Assembly (NCBI GenBank): GCA_034439915.1
Contig: JAWXBI010000242.1
Location: 1-64,000 of the forward strand
Direction: 5' to 3'
Origin: JADJLQ01 sp034439915
GTDB taxonomy: Bacteria; Bacteroidota; Bacteroidia; Chitinophagales; Saprospiraceae
Length of the DNA: 64,000 nucleotides
Shown: piece after piece, positions 27,710 through 34,564 of the stretch
Layout: each line of letters begins with the position of its first letter
Numbering within the stretch: position 1 is the first letter of the stretch
The notes under the pieces: generated by a model
Seen by the model: the letters and a program-made list of their open reading frames with translations, nothing else
Told to the model about the DNA's origin: nothing
Databases searched by the model: none
Translations under genes and position numbers: made by a program

Positions 27710-28300
27710 ATGTTCCGGAGGTTAGTCCAAAGTTCTATTCCTACTGTTTGGGGTGAGTTTCAGGTGATTGCATATGGCAAAGACGAGAACGATCCTACAC
27801 CTCATCTAGCACTCATCAAAGAGCCTTTGCTCAGAGATCATATTGTCCTTACCAGGATACATTCAGAATGTGTGACCGGAGACCTTTTTGGTTCACAGCG
27901 GTGCGATTGCGGACCACAATTGGACAAAGCCATGGAAATGATTGGAAAATCCGGTGGATTATTGCTTTATATGCGCCAGGAAGGCCGGGGGATTGGATTG
28001 ATCAATAAACTAAAAGCCTATCAACTCCAGGACCAGGGCAAAGACACGGCTTCTGCCAATATCCATCTTGGGTTTCGGGTGGATGAGCGATCGTATGAAG
28101 ATGCTGTGCTGATGCTTCAAGACCTGGGTATTCACCAGATTAATTTATTGACGAACAATCCGGAAAAAGTGAAAGTCTTTGATCAGGGTAATATTCACTT
28201 AATAAATAGGATACCCTTAGAGATCGCTCCTGGAAGATCCAATCGACGGTATCTCGAAACGAAAAAAAATATTATGGGTCATCTGCTTGACTTAAAATAA
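27710..28300 (+). CDS. ribA: Stand-alone GTP cyclohydrolase II
   Basis: 196 residues, RibA domain only, without the RibB (DHBP synthase) half. The zinc cysteines are in SECVTGDLFGSQRCDCG. Catalytic and GTP-binding motifs are YMRQEGRGIGLINKLKAYQLQDQG, LLTNNPEKV and the C-terminal PGRSNRRYLETKKNIMGHLL. It opens GTP to 2,5-diamino-6-ribosylamino-pyrimidinone 5'-phosphate with loss of formate. Because Bacteroidota commonly carry a fused RibBA for riboflavin, a single-domain RibA heading a four-gene operon (10 bases from the next gene) may serve a different pathway (inference). Confidence 0.95.
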   Translation: MFRRLVQSSIPTVWGEFQVIAYGKDENDPTPHLALIKEPLLRDHIVLTRIHSECVTGDLFGSQRCDCGPQLDKAMEMIGKSGGLLLYMRQEGRGIGLINKLKAYQLQDQGKDTASANIHLGFRVDERSYEDAVLMLQDLGIHQINLLTNNPEKVKVFDQGNIHLINRIPLEIAPGRSNRRYLETKKNIMGHLLDLK

Positions 28301-28310
28301 ATTTCTGGAT

Positions 28311-29258
28311 ATGACCTTTGCTAAAAGCTTGTGGCATATCAACTCAAATCAGTCGGTTATTCAGGAAAGTCCGTTAAGTCAGGGCATAGGGCACATTCAA
28401 CTTCAATCTGTTTATTCTTTGATCAGCCCGGGGACAGAAAGGACAGTTGCATTAGGACAGGTGCCTCCCGCCTTGAATGAAATCATGAGGGTGCCTTATA
28501 TGGAAGGACAATTCGATTTTCCGATAAAATATGGCTATTCTGTAGTAGCACGTTCTGTTGAAGGAAATAATTATCACCTCATGCACCCCCACCAAAATTT
28601 GATATCGGTGGATCCCGATTGCATCACTGAAATTCCTGCTGATTTACCCTTATGGAAGGCCTGTTTAATCAGTAATCTGGAAACTGCACTGACCGCATAT
28701 TGGGATGGTGACCCACAGCCGCAGGAAAAGATTCTCCTGGTGGGATTTGGATGGATTGGAAGCCTTATCGCCGGAGTCTTAAAACTCAAAGGATGCCAAG
28801 ATATCTGGGTGGCGGAGGCGTCATCCACTCGGGCGGCTCAGGCCCGGCAATACGGATTCCGGATTTTTAATGAGGAGACTCCACAACAGGAGTTCGATCT
28901 CGCCTTCCATTCCAGTGCCACCGCTGAGGGCCTTCAAACCTGTGTGGATAATATGAATTGGGAAGGCAGGATAGTTGAAGTAAGCTGGTATGGAAACAGG
29001 ATGGTCAACATTAATCTGGGTGAAAATTTTCACTATAAACGGCTGACCATTCAATCTTCTCAGGTATCCAGGATCCCTAAAAAGATGCAGACCCTCTGGA
29101 ACATAAGTACAAGAAAATCTGAAGTGCTTCGATTATTATCCAACCCTTGGTGGGATCAACTTAAGATTCCGGTTGTACCTTTTGAAGAAGCACCCATTAT
29201 TTTTGACCAGCTCCGAAAGAACCACCCGGGGAGTCTGACTTACCTTCTAAAATATTAA
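28311..29258 (+). CDS. Medium-chain dehydrogenase/reductase-like protein, no zinc site visible
   Basis: 315 residues. The N-terminal part follows the medium-chain alcohol dehydrogenase pattern (SLISPGTERTVALGQVP, FPIKYGYSVVARS), but the usual catalytic zinc ligands and the structural zinc Cys cluster are absent. The Rossmann motif is LLVGFGWIGSLIAGVLKLKG (about 144-163), with a downstream AEASSTRAAQARQYG strand that would bind the cofactor ribose. Substrate unknown. It sits between ribA (10 bases) and the pterin synthase homologue (stop and start share one base, TAATG), so it should act in the same pathway. Confidence 0.88.
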   Translation: MTFAKSLWHINSNQSVIQESPLSQGIGHIQLQSVYSLISPGTERTVALGQVPPALNEIMRVPYMEGQFDFPIKYGYSVVARSVEGNNYHLMHPHQNLISVDPDCITEIPADLPLWKACLISNLETALTAYWDGDPQPQEKILLVGFGWIGSLIAGVLKLKGCQDIWVAEASSTRAAQARQYGFRIFNEETPQQEFDLAFHSSATAEGLQTCVDNMNWEGRIVEVSWYGNRMVNINLGENFHYKRLTIQSSQVSRIPKKMQTLWNISTRKSEVLRLLSNPWWDQLKIPVVPFEEAPIIFDQLRKNHPGSLTYLLKY

Positions 29259-29647
29259 TGATGTATAGTATAAAGATCAGGGACCATATCATGATCGCCC
29301 ATTCCTTCAATCATCCCGGTTTTGGAATAGCCAGTCAACTACATGGAGCTACCTATATCGTGGATGCCACGTTTTATAGCCCAACACTCAATGATATGAA
29401 TGTCGTACTCGATATTTCCCAGGCTGCCGATCTTTTAAAAAAGGTTTTAAAAGAATTGAATTACCGCAACCTGGATGGTATGGAAAAATTTAATGGCAAG
29501 CTGACCACGACAGAATTCCTGTGTCATTATATTCATCAGGAGGTGTCGCGTGAAATAGTCCGTTCTTTTTCCGGGGACCTTAAAATTGAATTGGGCGAAT
29601 CCCACGTTGCATGGGCTTCCTATCAGGGGAAGGTCTTGCCGGTATGA
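29258..29647 (+). CDS. 6-pyruvoyl-tetrahydropterin synthase / QueD-like protein with degenerate active site
   Basis: 129 residues, T-fold PTPS family. Compared with E. coli QueD the first zinc His is kept (AHSF) and the LHG motif aligns. The third zinc His is Ala (LHGATY instead of LHGHSF), the catalytic Cys three residues upstream of LHG is Ala, and the Asp-His pair (LDHHYLN) reads LNYRNLD. The Glu near the C-terminus (GESHVAWA) is kept. Normal PTPS or QueD chemistry is therefore unlikely at this site. It may bind a pterin or pyrimidine without zinc catalysis, or catalyse a different step. Start is ATG 29258 or 29261. It overlaps the glycosyltransferase gene by 4 bases. Confidence 0.82.
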   Translation: MMYSIKIRDHIMIAHSFNHPGFGIASQLHGATYIVDATFYSPTLNDMNVVLDISQAADLLKKVLKELNYRNLDGMEKFNGKLTTTEFLCHYIHQEVSREIVRSFSGDLKIELGESHVAWASYQGKVLPV

Positions 29648-30609
29648 TTTATTTTGTTTGCCCGGATCCTCAGCGTTTTATTTCCGGGGGTAATCTGTTT
29701 AACCTTCAGATCATTGAAGGACTTGAGGTGCTGGGTAGACCGGTATGTGCCATTCCCGCTCAGGATTTTAAAAACCTGAACACCTCACCTCATGATATCA
29801 TTTTATTTGATTCGATTTATTTGAAAGAAATTCCGTCACTCGCTCTTTATAAAACGCGGGGCATTAAAATGGTTTTGATCCATCTCCTTCCCTCAATGAC
29901 GGATAAAACTATCGAACCAAAAATTGAAAGAGAATGGCTGGCACCATTTGATTTTATCCTCGCGAATAGTGGGTTTACCAGGGATTATTTGTTGCAACGG
30001 CATTTTTCACCAGATCGGATTAGAGTCATACAACCCTGGATAGGAAAGACTTTGCCATCCACTTTGCTTAATAGAGATAAACTGATTGTAGTGGCCAACT
30101 GGTATCCTGCTAAACAAATCGACTTACTCTTACGACAACTGACGCTGCACCGGTTACCGGATGGATTAATCATCCGATTCTTTGGAGATACTCAGGTAGA
30201 TCCAGCATACACCCGCAAGTGTTTATCGATCCTCGATTTAGCACCGGGTTTGAAAAATCATGTTTCCCTGGAAGGCCAGGTACCCTGGAAATCCCTTCAA
30301 AAGATATTTTTGGAAACCAGGTGTCTGGTGGATGTTTCCGGTTTTGAATCGTATGGTATGGCCGTGGCGGAAGCCATCGTTTGTGGTGCAGCGGTGTTGA
30401 CTTTGGGCAATGGCCAGGTGCGGCACTGGATTGGACACGGAAGATGCAGAGGATGTAACGATATTCATGAACTGATAGGAAAACTGGTTTTGATCCATGA
30501 GAATAAATTGCAGATTTCACCAAATCCAGTCATCGATATCATTACCGAGGGTCCGGTTTTCAGGCAACAGTTGGTCGAGGTCTTTAGATCCCCTTCCAGT
30601 GATTATTGA
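29644..30609 (+). CDS. Glycosyltransferase, GT4-like (GT-B fold)
   Basis: 321 residues from ATG 29644, which overlaps the preceding stop as ATGA; a longer frame from 29611 is less likely. The N-terminal half is short and variable with GGNLFNLQIIEGLEVLGRP. The C-terminal nucleotide-sugar domain has VVANWYPAKQIDLLL, a FFGDTQ strand and the EX7E-type motif SGFESYGMAVAEAI. No signal peptide or membrane helix, so cytoplasmic. Acceptor unknown; position suggests glycosylation of the product of the three upstream enzymes. The last 7 bases overlap the converging phosphotransferase gene. Confidence 0.88.
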   Translation: MIYFVCPDPQRFISGGNLFNLQIIEGLEVLGRPVCAIPAQDFKNLNTSPHDIILFDSIYLKEIPSLALYKTRGIKMVLIHLLPSMTDKTIEPKIEREWLAPFDFILANSGFTRDYLLQRHFSPDRIRVIQPWIGKTLPSTLLNRDKLIVVANWYPAKQIDLLLRQLTLHRLPDGLIIRFFGDTQVDPAYTRKCLSILDLAPGLKNHVSLEGQVPWKSLQKIFLETRCLVDVSGFESYGMAVAEAIVCGAAVLTLGNGQVRHWIGHGRCRGCNDIHELIGKLVLIHENKLQISPNPVIDIITEGPVFRQQLVEVFRSPSSDY

Positions 30610-32351
30610 AGGCCGTTTGGCAGGTAGCGCGGTAACTTGCCCGAGGGCAAGGAATCAATTTCACTCCAGGTTTGCATAAAAAGTGAATAAAAACCTTCGT
30701 GTTTCAATAGGGATCCCGGTTTAAAGAGAGGCAACATCCCCGGATTAAATCCTTTTTGTTTCAATGATTCAATCCATCGGCTATCCTTGGTAATGATGTG
30801 CATCGGAGTGGCATACGTATCCGTTTTGCCGCTCAGCAGGTATTCCATACCGGCGGGCTGATGGTCTCCGACTAAAATAAAAAGCGAATTCGAATCCGCT
30901 TTCTCGAGTATATACTTTTCCAGGAACGATAAATTATACAATACATCCTGGACATAGCGGTAGACCGGAGCACCCTCCTCAGATCGTGTGGTGCGGTGAG
31001 GACTCGTCTTTATTGAGTTGAGATCTTTCCAGTTTTCCAACAGTGGAGGAGGCAGGTAAAATGGCGCATGGGTATTTAAGGTTATAAAAAACAAGAAATA
31101 GGGTTGTTGTAGTTTATTTAAAACTTCTTCGTCCCAATAATTCAAAGCAAACTGGTCCGGTATCCCTCCAAAATAATCGTAGCGGTAACCATGATAAGGT
31201 AAGTCAGAATATTTTGTCCAGATCTTATTGGCATAAAACTGAACAGCAAGGCTATCCAGTTTTGCAAAAGATAAACCGAAATTGGCCATGGTATTCAGCC
31301 GGTAGGTCTGATAACCAAAATGGTTTAATACTCTGATCAGTTGAGGATATTGGGGGTGTTGCTGAATCAATTTTTCATACGCCGGGTGATTGTCAATCCG
31401 GAGGCCGGCCATTAAGGTGGTAAATCCAAGCCAGGACCTGCCACCCAGGATGGTGGAATTACTTAAGGCAGACGCGGCCTTCCATTGATGTTCCGCCAAC
31501 CTGGATTCCATGAGTTTGAGACGTTCCCAATACGATTGTTGAAAAGGGTCTACTGCACCGGCAATACTGCCATATGCTTCGATAAAAATCAGATAAATAT
31601 TGGGTTTGGATTTTATAGGCAGGTCATAATATTCCGAATATAGTTGCCTGGCCCCGATGTCCGGCAGGGGCTTGATACGGGTTTCGGTGAATGTCCAATG
31701 GATATCATCTACAATCCAAGGGGCCGCGGGATACTTATTGACGTCCCCAGGCTCCTGAGGGTAAGCCAGGTAAAGGATAAAGGGCAACAAACACCCCAGC
31801 ATTCCAGTGATCCCCAAAAAGAATAGGTTGAACCCGGAAATTGATTTCAATATATACCGGTGCAAGCGGAAAACTCCGATATAAATCAGGATCAGCACCA
31901 GGAACCCCAATAAATTAAAGACAACGGGTGAAATTTTCATAGTCCTCATGAATACGGGAAGCACCCGTCGTATCAGTGCCCAGTCATAAGACCATACTGG
32001 TTTTTCCCCATATATTTTCCAGGATATAAAATAATACGTTTGAAATAGAAATAAACCCAGATAACAGGCAGAAATCAGGTAGATAAACAGGCGAAGTTTT
32101 TTATACCGGTAACCAATCACTACGGCTATCCAAATCAACGCATAATCGAGGCTCCACCGGAAGATATCGGGATTATCCCTTGGTTTATACCAGTCCGTCA
32201 ACGGCACAAAATTTCCCTGGCCAATTTTAGTAAAGTATAAAGGGAAAAAAAGGGCGGCCTGCAAGAGTGCCAGAAGGAATAACAGGAATAAAAATTTTGA
32301 TTCTGGTCTCCGCCTTATTGCAGAAAACGAATGCTCTGAAACGGTATTCAT
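30603..32351 (-). CDS. Membrane sulfatase-like phosphotransferase (LTA synthase-like, alkaline phosphatase superfamily)
   Basis: 582 residues from ATG 32351, two bases after the upstream stop; an alternative ATG at 32378 would overlap that gene by 25 bases. Four or five membrane helices fill the first 200 residues. The extracytoplasmic catalytic domain follows: PNIYLIFIEAYGS (metal-binding Glu), a nucleophile region SNSTILGGRSWLGFTTLMAGL, FFITLNTHAPFYLPP, and LFILVGDHQPAG (Asp-His metal ligands). Family members move phosphoglycerol or similar groups from phospholipids to envelope polymers, or hydrolyse sulphate or phosphate esters. Partner gene upstream makes a phospholipid; the acceptor is unknown. 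Confidence 0.85.
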   Translation of the reverse strand: MNTVSEHSFSAIRRRPESKFLFLLFLLALLQAALFFPLYFTKIGQGNFVPLTDWYKPRDNPDIFRWSLDYALIWIAVVIGYRYKKLRLFIYLISACYLGLFLFQTYYFISWKIYGEKPVWSYDWALIRRVLPVFMRTMKISPVVFNLLGFLVLILIYIGVFRLHRYILKSISGFNLFFLGITGMLGCLLPFILYLAYPQEPGDVNKYPAAPWIVDDIHWTFTETRIKPLPDIGARQLYSEYYDLPIKSKPNIYLIFIEAYGSIAGAVDPFQQSYWERLKLMESRLAEHQWKAASALSNSTILGGRSWLGFTTLMAGLRIDNHPAYEKLIQQHPQYPQLIRVLNHFGYQTYRLNTMANFGLSFAKLDSLAVQFYANKIWTKYSDLPYHGYRYDYFGGIPDQFALNYWDEEVLNKLQQPYFLFFITLNTHAPFYLPPPLLENWKDLNSIKTSPHRTTRSEEGAPVYRYVQDVLYNLSFLEKYILEKADSNSLFILVGDHQPAGMEYLLSGKTDTYATPMHIITKDSRWIESLKQKGFNPGMLPLFKPGSLLKHEGFYSLFMQTWSEIDSLPSGKLPRYLPNGLQ

Positions 32352-32353
32352 TG

Positions 32354-33061
32354 TTACGCTTGAGGTATCCGTATCCATCCAGTGGCGATAAGCGCGCTTT
32401 TAATAAACGAATAAGCCAACAGAATAGCAGCGCCTGCTAAAATGGGAAATGAAAATCGGTAAGGAATAAAAAAACAGGATAATATTCCAATAAATAAAAT
32501 GGTTGCTATCCAACGGGCCTGGGGATCTTTATGTTCTTTTTGACCTGGTTTTAAAAAAAAGAATACGGCAATAAAATAAATATAGCGGATCAATCCCAAT
32601 GAAAGGATCCAGGGACCGGTAAAACCCCTTTGAAACAGAATAAAACAAGTCAATAACACAAAAAGGGCATCCGTCTCTTTGTCCATATATTCTCCAATGA
32701 TACTGGACATATTCAGGGCACGGGCAATATACCCATCTAAAATGTCACTCAGGCATACCACCGTCAACACAAATCCTGTAGTAAATAAAGTAAGGGAAGG
32801 GTGCATTATGGATACCGCAATCAATCCAAAGAACCGCAGCAAGGTAATGGCATTGGCTGGTCCGTATGGAAAACTAAGTTCTTTATGCGTTATAAAATAC
32901 CGGGCTACCCACAGCATAAAAGCAATAAAAGAACAGATAGCCAGCCAGAAAATATCTTTTTGCAGCAGGGCCACGCCTGACATAATCATGACCCATACAG
33001 AATAAATCAGGAGGTTGGTATGAAGTCCGGTAAAAGTCTCAATTTTTGGGTCCGGGTTCAT
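32354..33061 (-). CDS. CDP-alcohol phosphatidyltransferase family protein
   Basis: 235 residues with about six membrane helices. The full family motif D-x2-D-G-x2-A-R-x8-G-x3-D-x3-D is present (DILDGYIARALN...IIGEYMDKETDAL). It condenses a CDP-activated alcohol, usually CDP-diacylglycerol, with an alcohol such as glycerol phosphate, inositol phosphate or serine; the acceptor cannot be read here. It overlaps the M20 hydrolase gene upstream by 23 bases and lies two bases before the LTA synthase-like gene. The two membrane enzymes together suggest supply of a head group for envelope decoration (inference). Confidence 0.92.
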   Translation of the reverse strand: MNPDPKIETFTGLHTNLLIYSVWVMIMSGVALLQKDIFWLAICSFIAFMLWVARYFITHKELSFPYGPANAITLLRFFGLIAVSIMHPSLTLFTTGFVLTVVCLSDILDGYIARALNMSSIIGEYMDKETDALFVLLTCFILFQRGFTGPWILSLGLIRYIYFIAVFFFLKPGQKEHKDPQARWIATILFIGILSCFFIPYRFSFPILAGAAILLAYSFIKSALIATGWIRIPQA

Positions 33062-34550
33062 ATTGGGTGTCTAAAATATAAAAATATGTTTTTATCCCGT
33101 CCAGATAATTGCCGATCCTAATATTTTCATTTTCGCTGTGTTGATTATTATCGTAATTCACGATAGGAACCGCTACAGCCGGAATGCCCAGTTTCACCAC
33201 AAAAGGTGAGATAGGAATGGATCCTCCATGGGTGCGGATGGAAATGGGATGCTGTCCAAAACAATGCGTAAGAGCCCGATTCAAAAATAGGCCTGTAGGA
33301 GTATTCATTTCAGTGCGGAAAGCTTCGTAAGCGATTTGGTATTGAAGACTAATCAGTTTATCCTTGTTTATTCTTTCTTCATTAGTCGGTTCATGGTCGA
33401 GTAACGTATATCCCTGGCTGATGATATGATTTTTTACCAACTGAATCATGTATTCACCCCTGGTCTCTTTGACCAGCCGGATGTCCATGGCTACCGTGGC
33501 CAGGTCGGGGATTATAGTCCGAGCCTGGGCACCTACATAGCCGGCGCGGATACCGTCGATATTGAGTGATGGAAATTGTATGGCTTCCTGAAGGTTGGGG
33601 CCTACTGCCTCTGGCGTATGGATTCCGATTGACCGGTGTAATTCCGGTAAGTCATCCGGGGTCCCTGCCAGGATAGATTTTGTTTTTTTATCGATACGGA
33701 TACCTTTATAAAATCCTTTGATCGTCACACGTCCTTTAGCATCCTTCATAGAAGCCAGGAGTTCAGTCAGGGAAAAGACCGGATTAGGAACATAGTTTCC
33801 ATAATGTCCACTGTGAAGGTTGACGTTTGGTCCATAGGCAGTCAAAGAAAACGAAATAATTCCCCGAGCCCCAAAAGCCAAGGTGGGTTTATTGGAGGGG
33901 TGCAATGGCCCATCCAGTATGATCATTGCATCTGCATGTAATACTTCTTTATAGTGTTCAATGGCTGGAGTGATGTTGGGTGACCCTAATTCTTCTTCGC
34001 CATCCAGGATAAGTTTGATATTATAATTAGGTTGTTTGCCCTGTCCGGTCAATACATCATACGCCGTAATAAAAGCCAGAATTGGACCTTTGGCATCGGA
34101 GCTAGAGCGGGCGAAAATGCGCCAATCGGCATCCTGTTTTTCCTTCAACATTTCCCAGGGAAGTTCGGTCCACTTACCTTGAGTTTTTTCTTTGAGCGTT
34201 GGTTTCCACGGAGAATGTTGATGCCACCTGGATGGATCCACAGCCTGTCCATCCACCTGCATATAAAATAACAAAGTAGGCCAGTCCGGGTTATATATCC
34301 TTTTTGCAAACAACAAGTCAATTCCTTTGGTGGCCAAACGTTGCACCTCAAAATTCCTTGCAGTCATTTCTTTTTCCAGCCATTGTAGATTTTGTTCGAG
34401 GTCTGCCGGCGAGTGCGCATCGTTAGGGATAGAAAGGAATTCGTGAAATTTGCTAAAGGACTGGTTTAATTGTTCCTGGGAAAGCTGGAAACTCTGTCCC
34501 TGGCAATGAAAACCTATAAATAGCCAAATCCACTTATTTAAGGAATACAT
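33039..34550 (-). CDS. Secreted M20-family metallohydrolase with altered metal site
   Basis: 503 residues with a signal peptide (WIWLFIGFHCQGQS). M20 layout: catalytic region, then a dimerisation domain (LHSGHYGNYVPNP), then the C-terminal metal region (THGGSIPISPFV, HSENENIRIGNY). The first zinc ligand, His in the usual GHYDVQ motif, is replaced: the aligned segment reads FYMQVDGQAVDP. The bridging Asp (ARSSSDAKGP) and the EEE of ILDGEEELGSP are kept. Possibly a one-metal or altered-substrate peptidase. Not a close copy of the ordinary M20 dipeptidase at 57106-58482. It overlaps the CDP-alcohol transferase start and lies 14 bases after uvrA. Confidence 0.88.
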   Translation of the reverse strand: MYSLNKWIWLFIGFHCQGQSFQLSQEQLNQSFSKFHEFLSIPNDAHSPADLEQNLQWLEKEMTARNFEVQRLATKGIDLLFAKRIYNPDWPTLLFYMQVDGQAVDPSRWHQHSPWKPTLKEKTQGKWTELPWEMLKEKQDADWRIFARSSSDAKGPILAFITAYDVLTGQGKQPNYNIKLILDGEEELGSPNITPAIEHYKEVLHADAMIILDGPLHPSNKPTLAFGARGIISFSLTAYGPNVNLHSGHYGNYVPNPVFSLTELLASMKDAKGRVTIKGFYKGIRIDKKTKSILAGTPDDLPELHRSIGIHTPEAVGPNLQEAIQFPSLNIDGIRAGYVGAQARTIIPDLATVAMDIRLVKETRGEYMIQLVKNHIISQGYTLLDHEPTNEERINKDKLISLQYQIAYEAFRTEMNTPTGLFLNRALTHCFGQHPISIRTHGGSIPISPFVVKLGIPAVAVPIVNYDNNQHSENENIRIGNYLDGIKTYFYILDTQYEPGPKN

Positions 34551-34564
34551 AAATTCAGGAAAGC

